64,000 nt of DNA. Origin: Nicotiana tabacum (Eukaryota; Streptophyta; Magnoliopsida; Solanales; Solanaceae). The translations under genes and the position numbers were made by a program. Numbering within the stretch: position 1 is the stretch's first letter; every line of letters starts with the position of its first letter. Positions 36,535-49,831 of the stretch are shown piece after piece. The stretch spans positions 75,021,519 through 75,085,518 of the forward strand of contig NC_134103.1 of the NCBI RefSeq assembly GCF_000715075.1, given 5' to 3'. Below the pieces are notes generated by a model that worked only from the letters and a program-made list of their open reading frames with translations, had not been told where the DNA came from and searched no databases.

Positions 36535-37954
36535 CTCGTGGCGCGAGCTCTCGAAGGGCTGCTGGGAGGTCCGTTAACACGGTAAGATTCCTTTCTCCAA
36601 GTAAGTAGCACTACACTTTCTTTCAACATTATGCCCTCATTGCTTTTTTTATTGTTTTGTAGGCTTGCCTAAGACCATCGAGCTTAGTACCTTGGCAGGG
36701 GGAGAGGACCTGCCCGCTGATCCTTCTACTTTGGGGCAGCTCGGAACCACAGTAGGAGAGAAGAAAAGGAAAAGGGCTCCGAGTTCGTCGAGCTTCGAGA
36801 AGAAGAAACCGAGGAGAAGGTTGGCTCGTAAGCCAAAGAAAAGCTCCAGCTCCCGAGTGCCTAACTAGGATTCACTCTTCCGGCTAAGGGACGAGCCCGA
36901 GGAGGACGAATATTTTATGGCCCGCGAGCCGTCCGTTCCCGAGGAACCAGTGGTAATCAAGGGGGAAACGACAGGTGATAATCCCCTCAAGTTTACGAGG
37001 CTCATACAGATATGAGGGTCGAGACCTCTCGAGTTGCCGGCTCTGCCCCACCCGATGTTATATATATTTGTGGATCGCCCCCGTTCACAGAGTCCATGTT
37101 CGATGAAGCCTGAGCGACGAAGGAGCGATCCAATGAAAGGGATCATGGAGCGGAGGATCCCCTCTAATGATTCTTTGATGGTGTATACTCAACCGTCATG
37201 GAAGACTTCTCTGGGTTGGGTAACTTAGAGGTTCCAAGTAAGAGTCCATCCTCGGAGGTCAGTGGGCTGAACTCGAGCCCGAGGCTGATCAACCGGATCC
37301 CCGCTCCGAGCACGGATCTTGGCCAGAAGCGATAAGTAGTTATCACTATCCTGGAGGATGCCCGGGTTCTTTCCACCCCCGTCAGGATAGCTAGCTACCT
37401 CTGGTGCCTGGTAACCGAAGAAGACCAGTCAAAAATGAACGAGGTGGATGCGCCATGCTTGTTCAATGAAGCACAACAGGCGCTGAATTGGGTAAAGTGT
37501 TATCACACTCTTTTATCTTTGAATTCAGTTTTTGATGACTCTAATGCCTTTTATTTTTAATATTCCGCATGCCTCGGTGCTCCACCATGAAATATTTCTC
37601 CGGTACCGGGATGAGCTTAGCCAACTTGAGGCCGAAGTCAAAGAGCTTGCTGAGAAGAGGGATATATATATAAGCTTCTCAGCGAGCAACATGAAGGACA
37701 AGTCAAGAATCTCCGGGCTGAGTTAGACGCGGCTCAGAAAGAACATGCCGCCCTAGTGGAACAGGTAAAGATCTTTGAAGTTAGTGACAACGAGTTATGC
37801 ATGGCGACTAACGGTCAAAACCCGCAGGTCCAGCAGAAGCTTGATTGGATCAACTAGCTTCGAGCCGAGATGGACGAGGTTAAGGCCATGGCCGAAGAGT
37901 GGAAGGGCAAAATGGATCGATTGGCTTCTGAAAAGGAGACTGCCCGGGAGCATG
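36535..37954 (+). pseudogene. Antisense frame of E3, middle part (coiled-coil region)
   Basis: This continues the antisense frame. The exon end at 36535-36581 is followed by donor GGTAAGATT. After acceptor TTTTGTAG comes an exon from 36663 with a basic cluster (EKKRKR, EKKKPRRR) resembling a nuclear-localisation signal, then an acidic stretch (DEPEEDEYF). From about 37590 the reading YRDELSQLEAEVKELAEKRD and later EVKAMAEEWKGKMDRLASEK is heptad-like and probably coiled coil. Stops (36867-36869 and others) and frame changes break it. At about 37954 it is cut within the coiled coil by E4, whose left end has no LTR here, and the coding between this point and 49832 is missing. Confidence 0.68.
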
Positions 37955-38102
37955 ATCGAGGATAGAAGAAGGGAAACATTTCCTAAATGTCATTTTAGCC
38001 TCCCTATTATAAGTGTGGACGGCAACACACCGATAAAAGGGACTCTACTGACACAGCTCCATGACACCTTAGGACTCTTAAACCATGCTTTGATACCAAG
38101 TT
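37955..38102 (-). repeat. E4 partial second internal region with PBS
   Basis: This stretch is closely similar to 42755-42905, starting at the GATCGAGGATAGAAGAAGGG word and ending with a PBS-like TTGGTATCAAAGCATGG (minus) next to the LTR. The PBS copy has one change relative to 42887-42903. Confidence 0.85.
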
Positions 38103-41100
38103 TGTCACACCCCGAACTCAGGGAGCGCGACCGACGCTCAACCGAGAAAACCCAGTCGAGCAAGCCTAATTTACATTAACCTCTCATCATTACTCATGCA
38201 TGATTTATCATAACATAATTAGATCTTGACTTTCATATTGAATACATTTGCCTCAATGGCTCATAAATTCTTTCTCATGATGGTTACACAACTTTATAAA
38301 TAGCTGTAAATACTGTGAACATAAATACATGGCAAAACTCAAATCTTTAATTACATGACCCACAGTGTACATAGTGCTTCTATGACAGTAGATACCTAAT
38401 TACATAAAATGAACTAGACCCAAATACCCACTAGAACTGTAGCGGGCTCACCATAAGTTTAGTAGAGAAGAAGATCCCTATCAAAGATCCATATCATCTT
38501 GTAGAAGTATACCTGCATCCATTTAAAAGAGGCAGCGCCCCGGCAAAAGGGACGTGAATACATATGAAATAGTACTCGTATGTAAGGCAGCCAAAACAAC
38601 ATATGAAAATACGATAACTTAAATAAGAGGCAAATAAAGTACATCAAGAAACAACGAAACATCCCATAGAATGACATTTCAAGTCATATTATACTTGCAT
38701 CATTCTAAACTTCTTTTAGGATCAATTGAGCCATAAGAACTATACGTGGAATACATAATAAAATGTAATTGTAACAACATGTACAAACAAGGAAAATGAA
38801 AGTGGCACCTTCCTCCCTTAGTTTTCACATATACATTTCATAGATCGTCCTTAGTGTTTACATATCATATTATACACCTATGTGTCTCATAGACCGTTCA
38901 CAGTATCACCTATACAATACACTTGTGCGTTTCATAGATCATTCACAGTGTTCATTTACACAATACAAATACACATATTCAAGGGCTTGGAAATACAACA
39001 TAAATATGATGAATCATGGTAACAGTAAAAGGGCTTAGATAGCCGTTAACATCAAGAAAATTTATTATGAGCATCCATTACAAATTTATAGATATTAAGT
39101 CGGGGACCCTGTATAACCACCTTCAAATAAAGTAGCCCTGCCGCCTCACCCCAACATAAGCGGGTGGAGGTGTATCACGATACCACAATCTCTACACAAA
39201 GCGGACATGCCGCCTCACCCCAATATATGCTGGTGGAGGTATTTCACAAGACCACAATCTCTACACAAAGCAGCCTTGCCGCCTCACCCCCAATATATGC
39301 GGGTGGAGGTGTTTCACAATACCACAATCTCTACACAAAGCGGACATTCTACCTCACCCCAATATATGCGGGTGGAGGTATATCACGATACCCCAATCTC
39401 TACACAAAGAGGCCCTGCCACCTCAACCCAATATATGCGGGTGGAAGTGTATCACAATATAATAATCTCTACACAAAGTGGCCTTTCCGCCTCACCCCAA
39501 TATATGCGGGTGAAAGTGTATCACAATACCATAATCTCTACACAAAGCGGACCTACCACCTCACCTCAATATATATGGGTGGAGATGTAACCACAATACC
39601 ACAATCCCTACACAAAGCGGCCTTGCCGCCTCACCCCAATATATGCGGGTGGAGGTATATCACAATACCACAATCTCTACACAAAGCGGCCTTGCCGCCT
39701 CACCCCAATATATAAACTCAAAGCGACATAGTTTGTCATTACATTTAAGGTCGTAATTTCTCATATCATTGGAATACCTCATGATCATGCTCATCATGGA
39801 GAAACACAACTCATTACATAAGCACATACATGGTAAATCAATAAGTCGACTTCAATGGCACATGAGCCAAATTCCTTTTCTTAAAGTTCATCATCATTTA
39901 ATAAAGGACATCTCCCTTCCATCTCATTACTCACTCCCTTAACATCTTGAGGTCATTATCTAGGTTCATGAATTTTGGGGACTTAACAATCGAAGTCATT
40001 TACATACATTATTTCAGAAGCATACAACTATAGTTGAAAACATTAGGACATACAACACTTCATAATTCTCATTTAAGCAATGACCACATTTTATGTTCAT
40101 ACTATCATTTACTTGTACTTGCCATGGGTGATCATAGAATATTAAGAGCATTTAGAACATTTAAGAACATCATAGTCTTTACTCGCAAGAACGTAGGAGC
40201 TTATAACATATTGGAAACAAAAGTACAAATACGTACATCTCATAACCATCCACACCATATATCACTTAATCTGTACTTTCAACCACTTAAAATATTATTA
40301 TTTCATTGTCTCTCTTGGCCATACATATGATTCTTCTTTCATGGCACAATGGGCATATTTTATATTCCACACTTTCATATCTTTCCTTTCATAGATCATC
40401 ATCATAAATATCAATATAAACAATATTCCAGAAATCACAACTTTAAGTTCATTGGCAATGAAGACTCTAAACACAATGGATTTCTTTTCAAGAAATGGAG
40501 TAAAGTGATTGGCAATCGAAGCACAATTTAAAATCATAAACGAGTAACACACCATTTATCCTTGAAATACTTCTCCCCAAAAGGGCAATGCACCATTTCA
40601 ACTCATGATTATGTAAGAGCACAAAACATATTGAAAATACCTACCAAGCATAGCATTAGTCCGAACAACCACATTTGGACATGACTTGAGTACATAAGCT
40701 TTTGGATAATTCTATTTTCGGAGTCAATTTCGAACAGTTGAATAAAAGCTCATTTATTAACCTTTCTCACGTTATTTTATTTCAGTGGCACCTTGGCCAC
40801 AAGTATAACTTTCATTCTTGGCATGGTCACCACACTTCATATGACCACTCTCTTCTTTCTCTTTCGAGCATATTTATATATTATCAACAATAAGGCATTT
40901 CAAATCATGACTTTATGTACATTACACATATGAGCAATTAAGAGTCTTAAGCACATCGAGTTTTTCTCACACAATTTGGCATACTAGCTTTTATTTGGAA
41001 CATGACTCAAAGCCATAACATTTTAATACACAAACCTTACGCTGAACATATATCTTTCAACATAAGGCTCATTCGGAATAGTTAAGTTTATAAGTTCGAA

Positions 41101-42293
41101 CACATACCTTTCAACACAAAGCTTATTTGGAATAGTTTATTTATAAAGAATAATTCGGGACTTACAAGAACATCATGGGATTCAATTCTAGGAAAGAAGT
41201 TTAGCCAACATACCTCAAATCCGTCCTTTAATGATACTACAACGATCCACTATACTAAGCAACTTTAATCTACAATAACAACATCCAATGGGACCAATAA
41301 TAGTAACAAATTCCATAATTTAGGCCATTTAGGCCTTTTATCAAACACCTAGTAGGTATGAATCTCTACATCTCTTAACCATAGAATTAGTTCCTCCAAC
41401 TACTACCATTTATCAACAATTTATCCCACCATCATTCTTAAACAATTCATAACTTCCAACATCACATACATGACCATCCATCCACACCCAACAGACAAAA
41501 TTCCATCAAATAATCACCTTTCAATCTCTACAATGGTTATGTATTTAAATTGGGAACTTATGACTTCCAATCACCATACCATAAGTTCTAATACTTAATT
41601 CATACTCATATTATCATAATATATCCATACATGTAAGTCGAAGGGTGTAGAATTATCTTTTGGAAGAAATCTTACAAAACCCTCCTTTGAGTTCTTGAAG
41701 AAACTTCTTGAAAATCTATGTATTTTATGGAGGATTGAGTTAGCTTTAAGGTGGAATTGATGGAATGAAACACCAAATTAGTAGGGATTACTCACCTTGA
41801 AGATGGGGGGAGTTGGAAGTCTTGAGAGAGTGGAGGAAAACCCCAATGTTCGGCCAAGAAAAATGGCATAAAATGAACGCCGAATGAGTATATAGCATTT
41901 CGGGCGCCACAGGTGGCGCCGAGGGGCTGCATGTGGCACTGGTTCCAGTACTTGAAAGAAATCCCAGCACCAGGGATAGCACCCCTGGCGCTGGCGATGG
42001 GAAATCATTTGCATAACTCTCTCATACGATGTCTGAATTCGATGATTCTTTTTGCTATGGCTCCGTAATTTCAATACGGATCTAATGCTTCAATCAAAAC
42101 TGAATTCGGAGATCATTTGATTAATGTGGTACCACTTATACTCGAATAAATGACGTCGTTGAAACACTTTTGATGTCAAAATAATGCGGTTCCACCCCAT
42201 AGGTCTTCTTTGATATTCGAATACGTTATTCTCGAATACCGTTATCGCACTTTAAAATATTAAATCCTTAAAAAATTTTAACGGGGCCTTACA
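38103..42293 (-). repeat. E4 LTR copy 1
   Basis: The plus strand runs from TGTCACACCCCGAACTC to GGGGCCTTACA, 4191 bp. It is collinear with 42906-49831 once S2 is set aside. Confidence 0.9.
39142..39720. repeat. 69-bp tandem repeat, nine units
   Basis: The word CGCCTCACCCCAATATATGC recurs at about 39142, 39211, 39280, 39350, 39419, 39488, 39557, 39627 and 39696, in steps of 69 or 70 bp. As 69 is a multiple of three, long open frames appear here on the plus strand with a 23-residue period. They reflect the repeat, not a gene. Confidence 0.93.
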
Positions 42294-42905
42294 TTCTCCC
42301 CCGCTTAAGATCATTCGTCCTCGAATGAGGGTTAAAATCTTCCATAAACACCAAATGTGACTTAAATCCTCACCTACATACCAAAAGTTCCCAATTTAAC
42401 TAACTCCATAAATTTCCAAATATTTCGGCAGAGTTTCCCCTGTAAATGGGGCCCATCCATCCTCCAGAGAATCACATAAATTAATCCTTACAACATATAG
42501 ATAATATCACATTGCACCATATACATGAAAACAACAACCATGACTCTCGAGACCAACTCTATGACCTTGCTTACCTTGGTCGTATCCTTGATTTTTCCTT
42601 CCTTTATTACGAGGACAATTGGGAACCTCACACATTATGCCTGTTATGTGTGTCATTCCTTTAATCCTTAGGCCTTTCTCATTTCTTAGCGCGACATGCA
42701 AGCATTCCTTGATATTAACAAGGGAACTCCGAGAGTAAATCGGAACCTTAACGCACGATCGAGGATAGAAGAAGGGAAACATTTCCTAAATGTCGTTGTA
42801 GCCTCCCTATTATAAGTGTGGCCGCCAATACACCGATAAAAGGGACTCTACTGACACATCTCCATGACACCTTAGGATTCTTAAACCATGCTCTGATACC
42901 AAGTT
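42294..42905 (-). other. E4 internal region (612 bp, no gag-pol)
   Basis: A PPT-like AAGCGGGGGAGAA (minus) lies at 42294-42306 against the LTR, and a tRNA-Met-type PBS at the other end. A minus-strand frame of 91 codons (42507-42782) has no recognisable motif. Nothing resembles capsid, protease, RT or integrase, so the element must have used proteins of another element. Confidence 0.8.
42887..42903 (-). other. E4 primer-binding site (initiator tRNA-Met)
   Basis: The minus strand reads TTGGTATCAGAGCATGG next to the LTR at 42906. Confidence 0.88.
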
Positions 42906-43988
42906 TGTCACGCCCCGAACTCAAGGAGCGCGACCGGCGCTCAACCGAGTAAACCTAGTCGAGCAAGACTAATTTACATTAACCTCTCATCATTACTCAT
43001 GCATGATTTACCATAACATAATTAGATTTTGACTTTCATATTGAATACATTTGGCTCAATGGCCCATAAATTCTTTCTCATGATGGCTACACAGCTTTAT
43101 AAATAGTTGTAAATAATGTGAACATAAATATATGACAAAATTCAAATCTTTAATTACATGACCCTCAGTGTACATGGAATTTCTATGAAATAGATACCTA
43201 AATACATAAAATGAACTAGACCCAAACACCCACTAGAACTATAGCGGGCTCACCATAAGCTGAGTAGTGAAGAAGATCCCTATCAAAGATTCATATCATC
43301 CTGTAGAAGTATACCTGCATCCATTAAAAGATGCAGCGCCCCCGGCAAAAGGGACGTGAGTACATGTGGAATAGTACTCGTATGTAAAATGGTCAAAACA
43401 ACATATGAAAATATGGTAATTTAAATAAGAGGCAAATAAATTACATCAAGAAACAACGAAACATCCCATAGAATCACATTTCAAGTCTTATTATACTTGC
43501 ATCATTCTAAACTTCTTTTAGGATCAACTGAGACATACGAACTATATGTGGAATACATAATATAATGTAATTGTAACAACATGTACAAACAAGGCCAATG
43601 AAAGTGGCACCTTCCTCCCTTATTTTACACATATACATTTCATAGATCGTCCTTAGTGTTCACATATCATATTATACACCTATGCGTCTCATAGACCGTT
43701 TATAGTATCACCTATACAATACACTTGTGCATTTCATAGACTTTTCACAGTATCACCTATACAATACACTTGTGCGTTTCATAGACCGTTCACAGTGTTC
43801 ACTTACACAATACAAATACACCTATTAAAGTGCTTGGAAATAGAATATGAATATGATGAATCATGGTAACAGTAAAAGGGCTTAGATAGCCGTTAACGTC
43901 CAGCAAATTTATGAAGAGTTTCCATTACAAATTTATAGATATTAAGTCAGGGACCCTCTATAACCACCTTCACACAAAGCAGCTTTGC

Positions 43989-44505
43989 CGCCTCACCCCA
44001 ACATATGCGGGTGGAGGTGTATCACGATACCATAATCTCTACACAAAGCGGCCATGCCGCCTCACCCAATATATGCGGGTGGAGGTATTTCACGATACCA
44101 CAATCTCTACTCAAAGCGGCCCTTCCGCCTCACCCCAATATATGTGAGTAGAGGGTAGAGGTGTTTCACAATACCATAATCTCTACACAAAGCGGCCCTG
44201 CCGCCTCACCTCAATATATGCGGGTGGAAGTGTATCACAATACCATAATCTCTACACAAAGCGGCCTTGCCGTCTCACCCCAACATATGCGGGTGAAAGT
44301 ATATCGCAATACCATAATCTCTACACAAAGCAGCCCTACTACCTCACCCAAATATATGCGGGTGAAGGTATAACCACAATACCACAATCCCTACACAAAT
44401 CGGACATGCCGCCTCACCCCAATATATGCGGGTGGAGGTGTATCACAATACCACAATCTCTATATAAAACGGCCATGTCGCCTCACCCCAATATATATAC
44501 TGAAA
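43989..44505. repeat. 69-bp tandem repeat, about eight units
   Basis: Same repeat as 39142-39720, with one unit fewer and a slightly disturbed unit near 44150. The copy-number difference between the two LTRs shows repeat turnover after insertion or during reverse transcription. Confidence 0.9.
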
Positions 44506-45241
44506 GCGACATAGTTTGTCATTACATTTAAGGTCGTAATTTCTCATATCATTGGGATACTTCATGTTCATGCTCATCGTGGAGAAACACAACTCATTAC
44601 ATTAGCACATGCATGGTAAATCAATAAGTCGACTTCAATGGCACTTGGGTCCAATTCCTTTTCTTAAAAATCATCATCATTTAATAAAGGACATCTCCCT
44701 TCCATCTCATTACTCACTCCCTTGACATCTTGAGGTCATTATCTAGGTTCATGACTCTTGGGGACTTAACAACCAAAGTCATTTACATACATTATTTCAG
44801 AAGCATACAACTATAGTTGAAAACATTAGGACATACAACACTTCATAATTCTCATTTAAGCAATGACCACATTTCATGTTCATACTATCACTTTCTTGTA
44901 CTTGCCATGGGTGATCATAGAACATTAAGAGCATTTAGAACATTTAAGAACATCATAGTCTTTACTCGCAAGAACGTAGGGTCTTATAACACATTGGAAA
45001 CAAAAGTACAAATACGTACATCTCATAACCTTTCACACCATATATCACTTAATCCGTACTTTTAACCACTTACAACATTATTATTTCATTGGCTCTCTTG
45101 GCCATACATATGATTCTTATTTCATGGCACAATGGCCGTATTTCATATTTCACACTTTCATATCTTTCCTTTCATGGATCATCATCATAAATATCAACAT
45201 ATACAATATTCCGAAAATCATAACTTTAGGTTCATTGGCAA

Positions 45242-45246
45242 TGAAG
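45242..45246. repeat. S2 target-site duplication, left (TGAAG)
   Basis: TGAAG is matched exactly at 47969-47973. Confidence 0.93.
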
Positions 45247-47968
45247 TGTAACGACCTGGCCGGTCGTTTTGAGAGTAATAGCCCTGATCCCCTATTTACT
45301 ATTTTTCCCATATGTTTTTTTGCTTATGTGACTTACTGGGAGGTTCCGTTTTTAGTTTCGGAGTGTTTTGGATTACTTAGTCCCTAAAACGGAAGCTTAA
45401 GTTCTAGGATTTTGATCGTAGTTCAAATTGTGTAAAGACGACTCCTAAATGGAGTTTCGTCAGTTCCGTTAGCTCCGATGGGTAATTTTGGACTTAGGAG
45501 CGTGTCCGGATTGTATATTGGAGGTATGTAGCTGATTTAGATTTGAAATGGCGAAAATCAAATTTTTGGAAAGTTTGACCGGAAGTGGACTTTTTGATAT
45601 CGGGGTCAGATTCCAATTGCGGAAGTTAGAGTAGGTCCGTAATATAGAATATGACTTGTGTGCAAAATTTGAGGTCAATCGGACGTGGTTTGATAGGTTT
45701 TGGCATCAGTTGTAGAAATTTAAAGTTTCAAGTTCATTAAGTTTGAATCGGAAGGTGATTCGTGTTTTCAGCATTGTTTGATGTGATTTGAGGGCTTGAC
45801 TAAGATCGTATGGTATTTTAGGACTTGTTGGTATGTTTGATTGAAGTCTCGGGGGCCTCGGGTGTGTTTCAGATGCTTAACGGATGAAATGTTGGACTTA
45901 TGCAATTGCTGAAGCTTTGCTGGTTTCTGGTGTTTCGCACCTACGGTGGGGAGACCGCAAGTGCGGGATCGCATGTGCGGAGTGAAAGGTGCAGGTGTGC
46001 TGTTGGTCAAGAAGGTCTATGAGCGCAGGTGCGGAACTCAAGCCGCAGGAGCGGGCTCGCAAGTGCGGCCCAAAGCTCGCAGATATGGTCCTAGCCATTT
46101 AAGTCATTTTTGCACATGCGATGAGTTTTCCGCAATTGCAATACCGCAGGTGCGTGTGAAGGCTCGCAGAAGCGAGTTTGCTGGGCAAAAAATAGGATTT
46201 CGAGGGTTGATTTCCCATTTCAGTTTTGGGACTTTGAGAGCTCGGATTGGGCGATTATTTGAGGGATTTTCAAAGAAAACTTTTGGGTAACGATTCTTAA
46301 CTCATTTATGGTTATATTCCACTAATCTATGGTTGATTTCATCATTTAATTAGGTATTTGAGTTGGAAATTTGGAGGAAAAATGGTAGAAACTTCATAGG
46401 CTATAATTTCGAGTTTTGAAAGGTGATTTGAGGTTGGATTCGAGTAATTCTTGTATGGTTAGACTTGTGAGTGAATGGGTGTTCGTATTTTGTGACTTTT
46501 ACCTGATTCCGAGACGTGGGGCCGGGAGACCTTTTGGGGAAATTTTCTAATTTCTCGCTTTAGCTTTGATTTCATTAACTAGATTAGTTTCTTATAGTTA
46601 TATTTATGATATGTAATTGATTTTGGCTAGATTTGGGCCATTCGGAGTTGGATATTCGCGGAAAAAGCATTGTTACACATTGATTTGAGCTTGGTTCGAG
46701 ATAAGTGGCTTGCCTAACCTTGTATGGGGGAAATCCCTTTAGGATTTGGTACTGTTGTGATATGTGAGTGCCGTGTATGTGAGGTGACGAGTACGTACAC
46801 GGGGTACTGTTGTAAAAAAATCAATTTTACTGAGTAGCAACCTGTTTTCCTTCTAATTTGGGTTATACCATTTTTTCTGAGTAGTAATCTGCTTTTCGTT
46901 CTTAATTGTGTTATACCAACCTGTGTAGTTATCCTGTTTTGTCTAATATCGCATGTCTACATGCTTTAACTGCTTATTTGAACTCTATGAAGCATGCCTA
47001 GTTGATTTCCTATTTTTCGTTCTTTATCAGTATTAACTGTAGAAATCTTGTGGTTGACTATTGTATTTATCGGTTTGAGCTGTGTATTTACATTTGGGAC
47101 TACGAGGCGATTCCTCGGGAGTTCTCCCTGCACATTTACTTTTGAGACTACGAGGTGGTTCCTCGGGAGTTCTCCCTGCACATTTACTTTTGAGACTACG
47201 AGGCGGTTTCTTGGGAGTTCTCCCTGTACATTTACTTTTGAGACTACGAGGCGGTTCCTTGGGAGTTCTCCCTGTATATTTACTTTTGAGACTACGAGGC
47301 GGTACCTCGAGAGTTCTCCCTGTATATTTACTTTTGGGACTACGAGACGGTATCTCGGGAGCACCCATGTTGTTATATCATTGTGCGGTGTTGTTATTGC
47401 TTTGTGAATACTTGTTGTTGTCTTCTCCAATTTACTTCATTTTTATTATAACATCTGTCTTATTATTATATCCCAGTAGGGCCCGGACCTGACCTCGTCA
47501 CTACTCTACCGAGGTTAGGCTTGGCACTTACTGGGTACCATTGTGGTGTACGCATGCTACTCTTCTGTACATGTTTTGTGTGCAGATCCAGGTACTTCTT
47601 ATCAGCCTCGCTACTAGCTGAGAGTGCTTGCTGCTGTACGGAGACTTTAAGGTACATCTGCCGTGTTCCCAGACCTCGGAGTCCCCCTCTATTCTCTCAT
47701 ATGTCATTTACCTTCCGTACTTCTTTTATTAGGCTCTGGTGTATGGAGATACTAGTTTCCTTCTGTAGCTTGTGATTTATGATGTTCCGGGTTTAGGAAA
47801 TATTGTGTATTACTAGAGTGTTGGTTATTGTAAATGTCGAGTGGCATTGTTACCAGTTATTTACCTTCAGTACTTCTTTTATTAGAATCCGCATTATGTT
47901 AGGCTTACCTAGTCATAGAGACTAAGTGCCGTCACGACATCTTATGGAGGGAGAATTGGGTTGTGACA
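45247..47968 (+). mobile_element. Solo LTR S2 (plus orientation)
   Basis: The 2722-bp LTR runs from TGTAACGACCTGGCCGG to GGGTTGTGACA, the E1/E2 LTR group read in the opposite direction. It is flanked by perfect TGAAG copies inside E4 LTR copy 2. It shows CGCANNTGCG-type dyads at about 45935-46180 and a terminal inverted repeat at its 3' end. No internal region remains. Confidence 0.93.
47096..47383. repeat. 48-bp tandem repeat in S2, six units
   Basis: The unit GRGACTACGAGGCGGTTCCT... begins at 47096, 47144, 47192, 47240, 47288 and 47336, exactly 48 bp apart. Being a multiple of three, it keeps several frames open on both strands with a 16-residue period. Confidence 0.95.
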
Positions 47969-47973
47969 TGAAG
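47969..47973. repeat. S2 target-site duplication, right (TGAAG)
   Basis: Matches 45242-45246. Confidence 0.93.
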
Positions 47974-49831
47974 ACTCTAAACACAATGGATTTCTTTCCA
48001 AGAAATGGAGTAAAATGATTGGTAATCGAAGCACAAGCTAAAATCATAAATGAGTAACACACCATTTATCCTTGAAATACTTTTTCCCAAAAGGGCAATG
48101 CACCATTTCAACTCATGATTATGTAAGAGCACAAAACATATTGAAAATACCTACCAAGCATAGCATTAGTTCAAACAACCACATTTGGACATGACTTGAG
48201 TACATAAGATTTTGGATAATTCTATTTTCGGAGACAATTTGGAACAGTTAAATCAAAGCTCATTTATTAACCTTTCTCACGTTATTTCATTTCATTGGCA
48301 CTCTTGGCCACAAGTATAACTTTCATTCTTGGCACGGTGGCCACACTTCATATGACCACTATCTTCTTTCTCTTTCGAGCATGCTTATATATTATCAACA
48401 ACAAGGCATTTCAAATCATGACTTTAGGTACACAACACATATGAGCAATTTAGTGTCTTAAGCATATCGAGTTTTTCTCACACAATTCGGTATACTAGCT
48501 TTCATTTAGAACACGACTCAAAGCCATAACATTTTAATACACATATCATTCTTGAACACATTCCCGAAGGATAACATCATATGATAAGAGCATCCGGAAC
48601 ACATTTCGAACACATACCTTTCAACACAAAGCTTATTCAGAATAGTTGATTTATAAAGAATAACTCGGGACTTACAAGAACATCATGGGATTCAATTCTA
48701 GGAAAGAAGTTTAGCCAACATACCTCAAATCCGTCCTTTAATGATACTACAACGATCCACTATACTAAGCAACTTCAATCTACAATAACAACATCCAATG
48801 GGACCAATAATAGTAACAAATTCCATAATTTAGGCCATTTAGGCCTTTTATCAAACACCTAGTAGGTATGAATCTCTACATCTCTTAACCATAGAATTAG
48901 TTCCTCCAACTACTACCATTTATCAACAATTTATCCCACCATAATTCTTAAACAATTCATAACTTCCAACATCACATACATGACCATCCATCCACACCCA
49001 ACAGACAAAATTCCATCAAATAATCACCTTTCAATCTCTACAATAGGTATGTATTTAAATTGAGAACTTATGGCTTCCAGCCACCATACCATAAGTTCCA
49101 CTACTTAATTCATACTCATATTCCCATAATATATCCATACATGTAAGTCTAAGAGTGTAAGATTACCTTTTGGAAGAAATCTTGCAAAACTCTCATTTGA
49201 GTTCATAAATAAATTTCTTGAAAATCTATGTATTTTATGGAGGATTGAGTTAGCTTTAGGGTGGAATTTATGGAATGAAACACCAAATTAGTAGGTACTA
49301 CTCACCATGAAGATGGGGGGAGTTGGAGGTCTTGAGAGATTGGAGGAAAACCCCAAAGTTCGACCAAGAAAAATGGGGTAAAATGAACCCCGAATGAGTA
49401 TATAGCATTTCGGACGCCACTGATGGCACGGGGGGGCTGCCTATGGCGCTGGTTCCAGTACCTGAAAGAAATCCCAGCACCAAGGATAGCGCCCCGCGCT
49501 ACCATGGGCGCTGGCGTTGGGAAATCGTTTCTATCTTTCCCGAAAATGGGAATAACTCTCTCATACGATATCCGAATTCGATGATTCTTTTTTCTATGGA
49601 TCCGTAATTTCAATACAGATCTAACGCTTCAATAAAAACTGAATTTGAAGCTTATTTGATTAATGTGATACAACTTATACTCAAAGAAACGACGTTGTTG
49701 AAATACTTTTGATGTTAAAATAATGCGGTTCCACCCATAGGTATCCTTTGATACTCGAATACGTTATTCCTGAATACAGTTATCGTACTTTAAAATATTA
49801 AATCATTAGAAAATTTTAACGGGGCCTTACA

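Larger units (their letters stand above)
37955..49831 (-). mobile_element. E4: non-autonomous giant-LTR retrotransposon with an extra partial internal copy
   Basis: In element order (right to left) it reads: LTR (49831 to 42906, interrupted by S2), internal 612 bp (42905 to 42294), LTR (42293 to 38103), then about 150 bp of internal sequence again (38102 to about 37955). The LTRs are about 4.2 kb each. The interior has a PBS and a PPT but no recognisable gag or pol. The left end is inside internal sequence and abuts the E3 antisense frame without an LTR or TSD, so the outer part was deleted. The right end (CCTTACA at 49831) is clean. Confidence 0.8.
42906..49831 (-). repeat. E4 LTR copy 2, interrupted by S2
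   Basis: The plus strand runs from TGTCACGCCCCGAACTC to GGGGCCTTACA. S2 with its TSD copy (2727 bp) occupies 45247-47973, leaving about 4.2 kb, which matches copy 1. Confidence 0.9.

Noticed and set aside
39142..39720. CRISPR-like regular array, or a repetitive protein of 23-residue period
   Set aside because: Units are directly adjacent with no distinct spacers. The array lies in an LTR of a plant retrotransposon and recurs in the partner LTR. The open frames follow from a 69-bp unit.
47033..47492. Four overlapping open frames on both strands, candidate genes
   Set aside because: All are produced by the exact 48-bp repeat in solo LTR S2.
37955..49831. E4 as a simple complete element with a TSD
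   Set aside because: The right end is clean, but the left end lies in internal sequence and no matching 5-bp repeat is found.
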